A stretch of DNA of 64,000 bases from Ruegeria arenilitoris. GTDB taxonomy: Bacteria; Pseudomonadota; Alphaproteobacteria; Rhodobacterales; Rhodobacteraceae. Below the pieces are notes generated by a model. That model searched no databases. It saw nothing but the letters and a program-made list of their open reading frames with translations, and had not been told where the DNA came from. Numbering within the stretch: position 1 is the first letter of the stretch; every line of letters begins with the position of its first letter. The DNA lies in the NCBI RefSeq assembly GCF_013032445.1, contig NZ_WQCA01000002.1, forward strand, positions 1 to 64,000. The letters are read 5' to 3'. The position numbers were made by a program, and so were the translations under genes. This document shows, in pieces, positions 55,492 to 64,000 of this stretch.

Positions 55492-56516
55492 AGCTTAGCC
55501 CGCGTGAGGCTGAGGGGTATTTTGCCCGACCAGACGCCGACAAGGCCGGGCTGCTGATATACGGCTCGGATGCGATGCGCGTGGCGCTGAAACGTCAGCA
55601 GGTTCTGGCCGCACTGCTGGGTGCCAACGCCGAAGAAGAAATGCGCCTGACCCGTATGCCCGGTGCGGATTTGCGCAGCGACCCGGCCCTGCTGCTGGAC
55701 GCGGTCAAGGCGGTGGGGTTCTTTCCTGGTCCGCGCGCCGTTTTTGTCGAAGACACTACCGACGTCGCCGCCCCCGCGATCCTTGCCGCGTTTGAGGATT
55801 GGGCCCCGGGCGATGCCCAGATCGTCGTGACCGCCGGGCAGTTGAAACCCAGCTCGAAAATCCGCAAAGCGTTTGAGGCTCATCCGGCGGCCTATGCGAT
55901 CGGTATCTACGACGATCCTCCGTCACGTGGTGAGATCGAACGGATTTTGACCGAGGCCGGTTTGTCTAACATCCCCCGCGATTCGATGTCGGCGCTTGCG
56001 GAGCTGGCCACCGGGATCAGCCCGGGCGACTTCGCACAGACCATTGAGAAACTGTCTCTATACAAACGTGGCGACAACTCGGAACTGACCATCGAGGATA
56101 TCGAAGCCTGTGCCCCCCGCTCGACCGAAGCGGCGCTGGACGACGTTCTAAACGTGGTCGCCGAGGGCCGCGCGGGCGAGATCGGTCCGCTGATCCGGCG
56201 CCTGCAATCGCAAGGCACCAATGCGGTCAGCCTGTGCATCGGCGCGACCCGGCATTTTCGGACTCTGTACGCCTGCGCCTCTGACCCGGGCGGCGCGGCG
56301 CAGGGCATTGGCAAGCTGCGACCGCCGGTTTACGGCAAACGCCGCGACCGAATTCTGCGGCAGGCGCAGGGCTGGGGCGCGCCGAAACTGCAAACAGCGC
56401 TGACCGTCCTTACCGATACGGACCTGTCGCTGCGGTCGGCGGGGCAGACCGCCCCCGCCATGGCGCTGGTCGAACGCGCCATGATCCGTCTGGCAATGTT
56501 GGCTCGGTCACGCTGA
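55488..56516 (+). CDS. holA: DNA polymerase III delta subunit
   Basis: The 342-residue clamp-loader subunit starts with ATG overlapping the lptE stop. It has LLIYGSDAMRVALKRQQVL near the start, and the middle and end (AAPAILAAFEDWAPGDAQIVVTAG; RRDRILRQAQGW) match HolA. It opens the beta clamp at primer ends. The end overlaps the convergent flavoprotein gene by 9 nt. Confidence 0.92.
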   Translation: MKLSPREAEGYFARPDADKAGLLIYGSDAMRVALKRQQVLAALLGANAEEEMRLTRMPGADLRSDPALLLDAVKAVGFFPGPRAVFVEDTTDVAAPAILAAFEDWAPGDAQIVVTAGQLKPSSKIRKAFEAHPAAYAIGIYDDPPSRGEIERILTEAGLSNIPRDSMSALAELATGISPGDFAQTIEKLSLYKRGDNSELTIEDIEACAPRSTEAALDDVLNVVAEGRAGEIGPLIRRLQSQGTNAVSLCIGATRHFRTLYACASDPGGAAQGIGKLRPPVYGKRRDRILRQAQGWGAPKLQTALTVLTDTDLSLRSAGQTAPAMALVERAMIRLAMLARSR

Positions 56517-57692
56517 ACGGGTCACCCACTTTGCGGCAGAGCGCCCGGCCCATATTCCGGTCGCCATGCAGGCGGTCAGCAGATAACCACCGGTCGGGGC
56601 TTCCCAATCCAGCATCTCTCCGGCGCAGAACACGCCAGGCATTGCGGTCAGCATCAGCCCATCATCCAAAGCGGATTGCCTGACACCGCCTGCGGTCGAA
56701 ATGGCTTCGTCCATCGGGCATAGCCCCGTGTGGCGGATCGGGAGGCGTTTTAGCACGTCGCCCCACTGTGCTTGCGGCAACGATCCCGCCTTGGCCATCT
56801 CGTGAAACAGCGCAACCTTCTGGGGTGGCAGATGGAGTGACTTTTTCAACCATTGAGACAGCGTGGTCTTGGACTTCTTTGAAGACAGGCGCACCCTTAA
56901 TGCCTCGTCGCTCAGATCAGGTACCAGATCAACAAAGAGAGGCACTTCTTCGCGCAGGGCCGGGGTCAGAGAGTACAGCCCACCTCCTTCGAGACCTTTT
57001 GCCGATATCGTGGCCTCGCCACGGCTTTCCAAATTTCCAGCCATCCAGCGCACCGATTTCAAGGCCGCACCGAAATGAGGCTGCATGTGGCGGCTCCAAT
57101 CAACGGACAGGGCAGAGTTTGCCGGGGCAAATGGGGCAAGGTCCACACCCTTTGCCTGCAAGGTTTGTGCCCAATGACCGTCAGATCCCAGTCGCGCCCA
57201 ACTGGCTCCGCCCAGCGCAAGAACGGTGACGCCAGGCGTGATGTTTTTCTGGCCATCCGCAGTCTCGAACAACAGCGCATCGCCGTCCCAACCCTGCCAA
57301 CGCCAGCGCGTGTTGATCTGCACACCAGCGCCTTCCAGTCGCCTCAGCCACGCCCGCAACAAAGGCGACGCTTTCATCACCGTGGGAAACACCCGCCCTG
57401 TCGAACCGGTGAACACCTCCTGTCCCAGTTCTCGCGCCCAATCCTGCACGTCGGCGGCATCGAACCCGGCAAGCATCGGGCACAGCCAGTCCGAGGCTTC
57501 ACCATAGGCCTGCAACAGGGTCTCGAACGGTTCGTCCTTGGTCAGGTTCAGACCCGACTTACCGGCCATCAGGAGTTTGCGCGCGACCGACGGCTTGGCC
57601 TCGGCCACCAGCACGTCATGGCCGGCGGTGGCCAGTTCCTCTGCCGCCATCAGACCTGCGGGTCCGGCCCCGATTACCACTGCCTGCGCCAT
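56508..57692 (-). CDS. HI0933/TIGR03862-type flavoprotein
   Basis: ATG 57692 is chosen because GAGG lies 6 nt before it. The 394 residues begin MAQAVVIGAGPAGLMAAEELA (FAD motif), and AGKSGLNLTKDE and GEMLDWEAPTGGYLLTACMATG near the end are typical of the HI0933/BaiN family. The enzymatic role is unknown; a relative in gut bacteria reduces bile-acid intermediates. It is convergent with holA and divergent from the HNH gene. Confidence 0.87.
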   Translation of the reverse strand: MAQAVVIGAGPAGLMAAEELATAGHDVLVAEAKPSVARKLLMAGKSGLNLTKDEPFETLLQAYGEASDWLCPMLAGFDAADVQDWARELGQEVFTGSTGRVFPTVMKASPLLRAWLRRLEGAGVQINTRWRWQGWDGDALLFETADGQKNITPGVTVLALGGASWARLGSDGHWAQTLQAKGVDLAPFAPANSALSVDWSRHMQPHFGAALKSVRWMAGNLESRGEATISAKGLEGGGLYSLTPALREEVPLFVDLVPDLSDEALRVRLSSKKSKTTLSQWLKKSLHLPPQKVALFHEMAKAGSLPQAQWGDVLKRLPIRHTGLCPMDEAISTAGGVRQSALDDGLMLTAMPGVFCAGEMLDWEAPTGGYLLTACMATGIWAGRSAAKWVTRSA

Positions 57693-57740
57693 TGCTGTCC
57701 TCTTGCCTTCCGCGCCATCTAGCGCAAATTGGTCCCTGCC

Positions 57741-58037
57741 ATGTCGAACAGCGAACCGATCTGCCCGCTTTGTGACCGCCCCATCCCGGATGGGGACGGC
57801 AGCCTGCACCATCTGATCCCAAAACTAAAAGGGGGCAAGGGCGGACCCACGGTATTGCTGCACGTCATCTGCCACAAAGAGGTCCACGCCACCCTGACCG
57901 AGGCTGAACTGGCCCGCGATTTCAACACGGTCAACGCCCTGCGCGCCCACCCGCGGTTGGAGAAATTCCTGAACTGGGTTCGCAAACGCCCGCCCGGTTT
58001 TCGCTCGAGAGTGCCGGGCAAACGGCGTGGGCGGTGA
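57741..58037 (+). CDS. HNH-domain protein
   Basis: The 98-residue protein has a zinc pair (CPLC at residues 8-11), then SLHHLIPKLKGGKGG and VICHKEVHATLTE, the His and Asn/His elements of an HNH fold. The size suggests a nicking or recombination-associated nuclease without a partner domain. Its stop lies directly next to the convergent VOC gene. Confidence 0.85.
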   Translation: MSNSEPICPLCDRPIPDGDGSLHHLIPKLKGGKGGPTVLLHVICHKEVHATLTEAELARDFNTVNALRAHPRLEKFLNWVRKRPPGFRSRVPGKRRGR

Positions 58038-58775
58038 TCAGCCGGGCCGCACCGGATCGCCAAATGCATCGCGGAGAGATGCTGTCAGCCCCTGAACCTC
58101 CAACCCGCGATAATCCGGAGCCGGAGCAAACTGCGCGCCCGCAAGATGCTGAAACTCCAGCGTGGTATAGGGGCGTTTCCACAACCATTCGCGGTTTTCG
58201 ACTGACCAGAGGTCCGGGTTCGGCGGCACCTCATCGGTGAAGGCATAGAAATGCAGGTCAAAGCCGTAAGGATCCACCTCCTGCACCGATAACAGGCGCA
58301 TTCCCTGCGCGCGGCAGAACGCATCCTCGGCGGCAATATCCCCGGTGCGCAAAGTGACCTGTCCAATACAGGCGTTGGCGAAAGGCGCAGCCGGATCGGC
58401 GACGTTTGCGGGGCGGTTACCCTTGAAATCATGTTGCAGCAGCTCGATCACAAACCCTTCTGGGTCCTTCAGATGGCACATGTACCCGATGTCGAGGAAC
58501 TGTTTCGGGTCCGTGACCTCAACCCCATTTTGGCGCAGATATGCAGCGGCCAAATCAACATCCGGCACTGTGATCCCAATTTTCCAGTATCTCTGGCCAC
58601 TGTCTTGGGTGTAACCGCCGCCACCTGGCATCAGCAGCAGGTCCGCGTCCTGACCACCATAGCCAACACGCCGATTCGCCCCCTGCGCCCGCCCGGTCAT
58701 GCCGAGAGTATCCGCGTAAAACGCACTCAGCCGCTCTGGGTCGGCTACTCGCAGCAGCAGAGCGGATAGCCTCAT
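58038..58775 (-). CDS. VOC-superfamily (glyoxalase-like) protein
   Basis: ATG 58775 overlaps the crotonase stop (ATGA); a GTG at 58781 would add two residues. The 245 residues show two VOC modules (LLLRVADPERLSAFYADTLGM; IGQVTLRTGDIAAEDAFCRAQGM), which suit a dioxygenase, epimerase or glyoxalase metal site. It is the third member of an overlapping SDR-crotonase-VOC operon. The substrate is unknown. Confidence 0.83.
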   Translation of the reverse strand: MRLSALLLRVADPERLSAFYADTLGMTGRAQGANRRVGYGGQDADLLLMPGGGGYTQDSGQRYWKIGITVPDVDLAAAYLRQNGVEVTDPKQFLDIGYMCHLKDPEGFVIELLQHDFKGNRPANVADPAAPFANACIGQVTLRTGDIAAEDAFCRAQGMRLLSVQEVDPYGFDLHFYAFTDEVPPNPDLWSVENREWLWKRPYTTLEFQHLAGAQFAPAPDYRGLEVQGLTASLRDAFGDPVRPG

Positions 58776-59380
58776 TGACACATCCTTGCGATACCCGCAG
58801 CAATTTCCGGGTTTGCGGCCAGACTATCCGCCACCAGTTCATGCGCGGTTGGCATCAGCCTGTCAGGATCAACCACACGATCAACCAAACCAAAGGCATA
58901 GGCCTCATCGGTCGTGATCTTCTGCCCGCCCATAAGGATCATCTTGGTGCGTGCCGATCCGATCAGCGCCGCCATGCGCACCGGGTCCGAGGGTTGCGGC
59001 AAAAAACCCAACTTCATCACAGGGTAAAAGAACTTGGCCTGCGGTACCGCGATCCGAATGTCACAGGCCAGCACCATCCCGTTGGCCCCGCCCGCCAGCG
59101 TTCCGTTCAGAGCGGCAACCGTCAGGCACGGCAGCGCGGCGATGGCGCCCGAAAGCTTCTCCCACACATCCGATGTCGCCAGTCCGGCGCGCACCTCATC
59201 CAGATCGGCCCCGGCGCTGAACACCTTACCCTTACCGGTCAGGATCAAAGCGCGGGCCTCGGTCGCCGCCTCGGCGATCTCGGCCAGTTCTGTCAGCATC
59301 GCTTCGGTCAAGGCATTGGCCTTTTGCGGATTATTGAGCGTGACGGTCCACAATCCGTCTTCCTTGGTCAGTTCGATCAC
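58772..59380 (-). CDS. Enoyl-CoA hydratase/isomerase-family protein lacking both hydratase glutamates
   Basis: GTG 59380 overlaps the SDR stop (GTGA) and gives 202 residues, shorter than the usual 260. The crotonase oxyanion region is visible (KGKVFSAGADLDE; LAGGANGMVLACDIRIA). At the two positions where hydratases carry catalytic glutamates (GGGCELA and QPEILLG), this protein has GGANGMV and YPVMKLG, so Gly and Val replace them. A hydratase role is therefore doubtful. It may be an isomerase-like, hydrolase or non-catalytic member. Confidence 0.82.
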   Translation of the reverse strand: MIELTKEDGLWTVTLNNPQKANALTEAMLTELAEIAEAATEARALILTGKGKVFSAGADLDEVRAGLATSDVWEKLSGAIAALPCLTVAALNGTLAGGANGMVLACDIRIAVPQAKFFYPVMKLGFLPQPSDPVRMAALIGSARTKMILMGGQKITTDEAYAFGLVDRVVDPDRLMPTAHELVADSLAANPEIAAGIARMCQ

Positions 59381-60120
59381 CTCAGCCCAACCCTTTGCCG
59401 GATATCCTCACGCCGCAGCGAGATTTCAGTGCCCAGAAACTCATCCGCATCCGCCGAGCACATCCAAAGCAGTGCTCGCGCAGGCCAGTCGGCGGGGATG
59501 TGATCGCTCCAGTCCAGTTGGCTGACAGCATTGATACCACTGGCCTTGATAACGCGCTGCATATCCGTTGCCACGGTTCCCGGCGACAGCCCCATGGCGC
59601 GGATACCATGGATCGACTCCTCAAGATGCAGGCATTCGGTCAGCATCTTGGCCCCCGCCTTTGATGCGCAATAGTGGCTCCACGCCTCAATCGGGTTGGA
59701 CGCCGCCCCCGAAGATACCGTGATCACTGTGCCACCACCTGCGGCGCGCATAACGGGCAAGGCCGCGCGCATCCCGTAGAAAACGCCTTTGAGGTTAACA
59801 TCGATCGCCGCGCTCCAGGCGGAGACATCGGCGTTGGACAGATGAAAGATCGGATCAATGACACCAGCATTACCGATCAGCACATCCAACCTGCCGAACT
59901 GGTCAACGCAATTCGCAACGGCCTGCTCGACCTGTCCGAAATCGCTGACATCACATTGCAGCGCGATGGCGTTCTCGCCGAGCGCCTCAGCCAGCGCATC
60001 AATCTGATCACGATTGCGAGCGACCAACGCGACATTGGCACCGGCTGCGGCAAATACGCGCCCCGCCTCGGCCCCGATACCGCGGCTGGCGCCAGTTATA
60101 AGTACGGTTTTTCCCTGCAT
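59377..60120 (-). CDS. Short-chain dehydrogenase/reductase
   Basis: ATG 60120 (MQGKTVLITGASRGIG) starts a 247-residue SDR with the cofactor loop TGASRGIG, NAG in VLIGNAGVID, the catalytic Ser in TVSSGAASN and YCASK (YxxxK). NADPH preference is suggested by the arginine after the loop. It is the first gene of the overlapping SDR-crotonase-VOC run. Its divergent neighbour is the DUF2125 gene. Confidence 0.92.
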   Translation of the reverse strand: MQGKTVLITGASRGIGAEAGRVFAAAGANVALVARNRDQIDALAEALGENAIALQCDVSDFGQVEQAVANCVDQFGRLDVLIGNAGVIDPIFHLSNADVSAWSAAIDVNLKGVFYGMRAALPVMRAAGGGTVITVSSGAASNPIEAWSHYCASKAGAKMLTECLHLEESIHGIRAMGLSPGTVATDMQRVIKASGINAVSQLDWSDHIPADWPARALLWMCSADADEFLGTEISLRREDIRQRVGLR

Positions 60121-60259
60121 ATAGACGCTGTACCTCTGTTGTTTTGAGATTGTGTGAATCTCTACCGCGCCAATGGGGAAAGGGTCCAGCCCTTGCCCCT
60201 TGACGCCCGGGCCCACAGGCACGACGATGCGCGCAAAATTGATCAAGAAGGGTTCTCAA

Positions 60260-61783
60260 ATGTCCGTTTTTCTTCGCCGCAGCAGCGGCGCAGTTCTGGC
60301 TTATGCCGTTATCACCCAAGGTGCACTTGCCGATGTCACCGCGCAGCAGGTCTGGGATGACTGGCAGGCTTACCTGTCCCAGATGGGGTACACGGTTTCG
60401 GCTGAACAATCCGCATCGGGCAATGTGACCACTATCTCGGATATGGTCGTGGCCATGACGGTGCCGGACAGCGACGGGACTTTCCAGATGACCGTCCCTC
60501 AGATGACCCTGACCGAAAATGGCGACGGTACAGTCAGCGTCGGCTTGCCTGAAAACTTCCCCATGACGATATCGGGCGAAGAAGAGGGGGACGCGTTCTC
60601 TGTCGATATCGAATACTATCATACAGGTTTGGAAATGATCGTATCCGGCGAACCGGACGACATGACTTATGACTATACGGCGCCCACCCTGGGCGTGAAG
60701 CTGGGCAACCTGACGGTAGACGGCGACACCGCGCCAGATGACCTATTGGACCTGGCACTGGAAATGACCAACCTCGCAGGTAATTCGCGGATGAAAATCG
60801 GCGAAAACCGCGAAGTCGATCAGAAGTTCACCGCCGACGGCCTGACCTATGACCTTGTGTTCAACGACCCCGAAGGATCGGATGATGGCAAGATCGACGG
60901 ATCGATGAACGATCTGACCTTTGAAGGCAGCAGTGTGTTCCCGTCGGATTTCGACGCCGCGGACCCGCAGTCGTTTTTCCAGGGCGACACCTCTTTCTCG
61001 GGTCTGTTCACCTATGGCTCGGGCCAGACAGCCATCGCCGGCACCAGCGAGGGTGAAGCGTTCTCGATGGGCAGCGAATCCCAAGGCGGACGGTTCGGAG
61101 CCAGCCTCGACGAACAGCGCCTTGCTTATGATATCGAGCAGAACAGCGCGAAACTGGCGGTCACAACGGCCGAACTGCCGTTTCCGATTGAAATCGCCAT
61201 GGCCAAGACTGGTCTGAGCTTCGAGTTCCCGTTGAAGCAATCAGAGGAAGAGCAGCCCTTTGGCTTTGCCATGAACCTGACGGACTTCACCATGTCAGAC
61301 GTATTGTGGAGCATCTTCGACCCGGCGGGTTCGCTGCCGCGTGACCCCGCAACCGTTGCGCTGGACGCCACTGGAACCGCCAAGATCCTGACGAACTTCT
61401 TCGATCCGGCCTCGATCGAAGCGATGGAGGCATCCGGCGAAGCACCGGGTGAGCTGAACTCGCTGAAAATCAACGATTTGCTGGTATCGCTCGTGGGCGC
61501 GAAACTTACGGGTGACGCAGATTTCACCTTCGACAATTCGAACACGGAAGAGTTTGATGGAATGCCGGCGCCGGCGGGCGTGGCCAACCTGCAGCTGGTG
61601 GGTGCCAATGCGCTGATCGACAAATTGATCGGCATGGGCCTGCTTCAGGAAAGCGACGCAATGGGTGCGCGGATGATGATGGGGCTGATGGCAGTACCGG
61701 GCGATGAACCCGATACATTGAATTCGAAGATCGAGTTCACCGAAGATGGTCAGATTTTGGCCAATGGCCAACGCATCAAGTGA
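60260..61783 (+). CDS. DUF2125 exported protein
   Basis: AAGGG lies 7 nt before ATG 60260; the frame is open upstream from 60173 but adds unlikely residues. The 507-residue protein has a signal peptide (MSVFLRRSSGAVLAYAVITQGALA) and then a long acidic, mostly beta sequence typical of DUF2125, a periplasmic family of alphaproteobacteria with unknown function. A hairpin follows the stop. Confidence 0.85.
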   Translation: MSVFLRRSSGAVLAYAVITQGALADVTAQQVWDDWQAYLSQMGYTVSAEQSASGNVTTISDMVVAMTVPDSDGTFQMTVPQMTLTENGDGTVSVGLPENFPMTISGEEEGDAFSVDIEYYHTGLEMIVSGEPDDMTYDYTAPTLGVKLGNLTVDGDTAPDDLLDLALEMTNLAGNSRMKIGENREVDQKFTADGLTYDLVFNDPEGSDDGKIDGSMNDLTFEGSSVFPSDFDAADPQSFFQGDTSFSGLFTYGSGQTAIAGTSEGEAFSMGSESQGGRFGASLDEQRLAYDIEQNSAKLAVTTAELPFPIEIAMAKTGLSFEFPLKQSEEEQPFGFAMNLTDFTMSDVLWSIFDPAGSLPRDPATVALDATGTAKILTNFFDPASIEAMEASGEAPGELNSLKINDLLVSLVGAKLTGDADFTFDNSNTEEFDGMPAPAGVANLQLVGANALIDKLIGMGLLQESDAMGARMMMGLMAVPGDEPDTLNSKIEFTEDGQILANGQRIK

Positions 61784-61791
61784 CGCTGATC

Positions 61792-61823
61792 GGGCGAAGC
61801 TCTGCTTTTACAGCGCTTCGCCC
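61792..61823 (+). terminator. Hairpin after the DUF2125 gene
   Basis: GGGCGAAGC (61792-61800) and GCTTCGCCC (61815-61823) pair perfectly over a 14-base loop; only a modest TCCCTTTG tail follows. It begins 9 nt after the stop. The stem could also end transcripts of the decayed gene on the other strand. Confidence 0.6.
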
Positions 61824-61846
61824 TCCCTTTGCTTTAAGCCTTTAGA

Positions 61847-62608
61847 TCAAGCTCCTGAACCAAGGCTCGGGCGATGCGCATAAATCCCGACGCCAACGGC
61901 TCTTTTTACGCATTTAGCTGTTTTTTGAATCTGATCGGTATTTGGGTTGATCAGTTGTTTGTGAAAACACGTCAGCATTTCGGCATCAAGCGACGTACCT
62001 CACGTTCTGACATTTAACCCCTGTTCGGCTCTTATCCAGGAAAACAGAACCTGCTCACTCACTGCCATTGCACGAATAGAGATTTGCCAGAGCTCACCTT
62101 TATTTTCGTGCCTGCAATTGACATATTCAGTATTGTAACGGGTGGCATCCAAATCTCCGGTGTCACTTACCAGTCGAACCGGAACATGCGCGTTTGATAC
62201 TTCGTTCGAAAAGGCGGTGTCGAACTGTCACTTGGCGCGATCCACCTGGGCATAGGCACGCCCTCAGCCGTCAAAACAATTGTTGTTCCGGATTTTGCGG
62301 TCAATGACGCGTCCATTCTCAACGGAATGCAGAATTTTGTGACCCAAAGCCAAAAGCTCGGCCTCACGCCCACGCAACCAGTCCACATATTGGTGCTGGG
62401 CGACGAAAAACTCGTTGTAGTGAAGCAATACGTAGCTTTTCGGGTCAATCGTAGGGCCACGCTTGATCAACTCCTGAAACGGCATCACCTCGGCTGGAAC
62501 CTGCAGCTTGGTCATTTCCTTGGTGATGCGACTCATAATATTACCTGACCCTTTGCCCGAGGTGACGACATGGGGTTCATCAAAATTGACAAAAAACTTA
62601 GCCAACAT
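61847..62608 (-). pseudogene. Decayed gene with three internal stops, possibly an ATP-grasp-like enzyme
   Basis: The frame starting at ATG 62608 (MLAKFFVNFDEPHVVTSG) is open for 114 codons, then meets TGA at 62266-62264, TGA at 62230-62228 and TGA at 62002-62000, and ends at 61849-61847. Between the first two stops the neighbouring frame reads EGVPMPRWIAPSDS, which joins smoothly to the flanks, as two compensating indels would produce. After the second stop protein-like sequence resumes (DTAFSNEVSNAHVPVRLV, DLDATRYNTEYVN, ISIRAMAVSEQVLFSW). Past the third stop AVGVGIYAH recalls ATP-grasp C-termini. I cannot name the family with confidence. No start or ribosome signal is strong. Confidence 0.7.
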
Positions 62609-62844
62609 GAGTTCTTCTTTGTGCCTTCATCCACTCAGGTGCAAGTTTCAAGCTGTTGTGACCGCAGGCCACCAAAACAGTAGGGCGTCCCAACAAATGG
62701 ATGTTTAAACGCAATTGTAAGCCCTTTGCCCTCCCCCCGGGTTCAGGTCAATCTAATGGGTACAAAGGTTGAATCTCTCAGCCCTGAGGTCTTGCGGGAC
62801 AGGCGGTCCAAGGCTAGGTCCATTGGATAAAGACCGGAGGCCGC
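62609..62844. other. Gap between the decayed gene and pmbA without a recognisable feature
   Basis: These 236 bp hold no ORF or RNA gene that I can support. They include the upstream side of the decayed gene and probably the promoter of the pmbA gene, but no clear -35/-10 pair or dyad stands out. Confidence 0.5.
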
Positions 62845-64000
62845 ATGACCCGAACACCCGAAGAAATCAGCCAATCCCTGCTGGACGCAGCCCGCAAGGC
62901 CGGAGCTGACGCGGCGGATGCCATTGTGATCGACGGCTCTTCGGTATCGGTCGAGGTGCGGGGCGGCGCGCTGGAACATGCCGAACGCTCGGAAGGGACC
63001 GACTTGGGCCTGCGGGTGTTTCTGGGCCAGCGACAGGCCATCGTGTCAAGCTCGGACAGTCGGCCCGAAACCCTGACCGCGATGGCCGAGCGCGCTGTGG
63101 CCATGGCGCGCGAAGCACCCGAAGACCCGTTCACCGGACTGGCTGATACACAACAACTGGCAAGTGGCTGGGACCTGCCCGCGCTGGAACTGTTCGACCC
63201 GACCCCGGAACCGGCAGCCGAAGACTTGATGCGCGACGCATTGGAAGCGGAAGCGGCAGCAATGGCAGTTCAGGAGGTCTCGCAGGTCTCGGACGCGGCG
63301 GCGGGCTATGGCACCCACCGCGTGCATCTGGCTGCGACCAACGGCTTTACCGGTGGCTATTCCCGCAGCAGCCGCTCGACATCCTGCGTGGCGATCTCGG
63401 GCGAAGGCACCGGGATGGAGCGCGACTATGACGGCGACAGCCGCACCTTTCAAAGCGATCTGCGCAATGCCGAAGACATTGGCCGCAGCGCTGGCGAACG
63501 CGCTGTCGCTTTGGTGGGCGCACAAAAGCCTGCGACCGGCACTTTTCCGGTGCTGTTTGACGAACGCATTTCGTCCTCGCTGATCGGCCACCTGCTGGCG
63601 GCCAGCAACGGGGCCGCCATCGCGCGGGGGGCCTCTTGGCTGAAGGATTGCCTGGGCGAACAGGTCCTGCCCGGGCATCTGTCGCTGATCGAAGACCCGC
63701 ACCGCCCGCGCATCGCAGGCTCGCGCCCTTTCGATGCCGAAGGGCTGGCGACCCAGCGGCGTGCGATTGTTGAAAACGGCATTCTGACCGGCTGGACCCT
63801 GGACCTGTCCAGTGCGCGCAAGCTGGACATGACATCAACCGGCAACGCGGCGCGCGGCGTGTCCGGACCGCCCTCGCCCAGCAACTGGAACCTGAGCCTG
63901 ACGCAAGGCGCCCAAAGCCGCGAGGACCTTTTGCGTGACATGGGCACCGGGCTGTTGGTGACCTCGATGATCGGCTCCACCATCAACCCCAACACGGGCG
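62845..64000 (+). CDS. pmbA: PmbA/TldE-family metallopeptidase-related protein (partial, runs off the end)
   Basis: GGAGG stands 4 nt before ATG 62845. The reading frame stays open to the window end, giving 385 residues of the usual 450. MTRTPEEISQSLLDAARKAGADAAD, LGLRVFLGQRQAIVSSSD and LIEDPHRPRIAGSRPFDAEG (all typical of TldE, read in parts) identify it. TldD/TldE together cleave modified peptides. The protein pairs with TldD, which is not in the window. Confidence 0.93.
   Translation, partial: MTRTPEEISQSLLDAARKAGADAADAIVIDGSSVSVEVRGGALEHAERSEGTDLGLRVFLGQRQAIVSSSDSRPETLTAMAERAVAMAREAPEDPFTGLADTQQLASGWDLPALELFDPTPEPAAEDLMRDALEAEAAAMAVQEVSQVSDAAAGYGTHRVHLAATNGFTGGYSRSSRSTSCVAISGEGTGMERDYDGDSRTFQSDLRNAEDIGRSAGERAVALVGAQKPATGTFPVLFDERISSSLIGHLLAASNGAAIARGASWLKDCLGEQVLPGHLSLIEDPHRPRIAGSRPFDAEGLATQRRAIVENGILTGWTLDLSSARKLDMTSTGNAARGVSGPPSPSNWNLSLTQGAQSREDLLRDMGTGLLVTSMIGSTINPNTG

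Noticed and set aside
62167..62460. 97-codon minus-strand ORF in a second frame of the decayed gene
   Set aside because: Only its middle part makes sense, as the segment between two indels; it is not an independent gene.

Overview
The window is about 60% G+C, densely packed and coherent in style. Its gene content points to a marine Rhodobacterales (Roseobacter-clade) alphaproteobacterium. The evidence is a sulfoacetaldehyde/taurine end-pathway next to a SoeABC-type sulfite dehydrogenase, glycine-betaine/dimethylglycine demethylation genes of the FAD-GcvT fusion type, a Rhodobacter-type porin, DUF3576 and DUF2125 proteins, and the alphaproteobacterial leuS-lptE-holA order. No tRNA, rRNA, CRISPR array, transposase or prophage was found. 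All functional calls are from reading protein motifs; no database search was possible.

Layout. 1-6670 (+): last codons of a probable xsc, then pta, a YeiH/TauZ-type sulfate exporter and soeABC. Together these take the sulfite and acetyl phosphate released from sulfonates to sulfate and acetyl-CoA. 6691-18800: housekeeping and accessory genes in both directions (dapA, a lytic transglycosylase, an EamA permease, mnmD with a divergent FAD oxidase, a GNAT, a MaoC/FAS1-like dehydratase, an FMN reductase, an OmpA lipoprotein, a WYL regulator facing a small orphan ORF, an RluA synthase, SnoaL and SGNH proteins, rarD). 18931-28436 (-): a tight catabolic cluster whose genes mostly lie 10-17 nt apart. 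It encodes a GFA protein, two large FAD-GcvT demethylating dehydrogenases, a cupin, an MDR dehydrogenase, a homocysteine S-methyltransferase and a GATase-AraC regulator, and is headed by an XRE-cupin regulator with repeated GTGAAA sites. The most economical reading is betaine-type methyl-group catabolism.

28553-36335: DUF1294, a SHOCT protein, fRMsr, a thiolase, an orphan STAS/RsbW-like partner-switching pair, a GGT-like hydrolase, hspQ, an AEC permease, an SLT lipoprotein and lolA. 36375-45852: an ftsK-aminotransferase-amidase run, a UbiH-like hydroxylase, Trm112, a Lon-substrate-domain protein, a CnoX-like thioredoxin and exonuclease III. 46058-50444: a Hint-domain protein behind an AT-rich, repeat-bearing promoter region, a CenR/OmpR-like response regulator, ribA, an L,D-transpeptidase and a YggS protein. 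50547-61783: a porin, a DUF3576 lipoprotein, leuS-lptE-holA, an HI0933-like flavoprotein, an HNH protein, an SDR-crotonase-VOC overlapping operon, and a DUF2125 protein. 61847-62608 (-) is a decayed gene with several in-frame stops, and 62845 to the end is a pmbA/tldE gene cut by the window edge.

The strongest items for follow-up are the betaine-type cluster with its two regulators, the decayed gene near 62 kb, the Hint-protein promoter architecture, a crotonase lacking both catalytic glutamates, and several short promoter repeats that look like operators.
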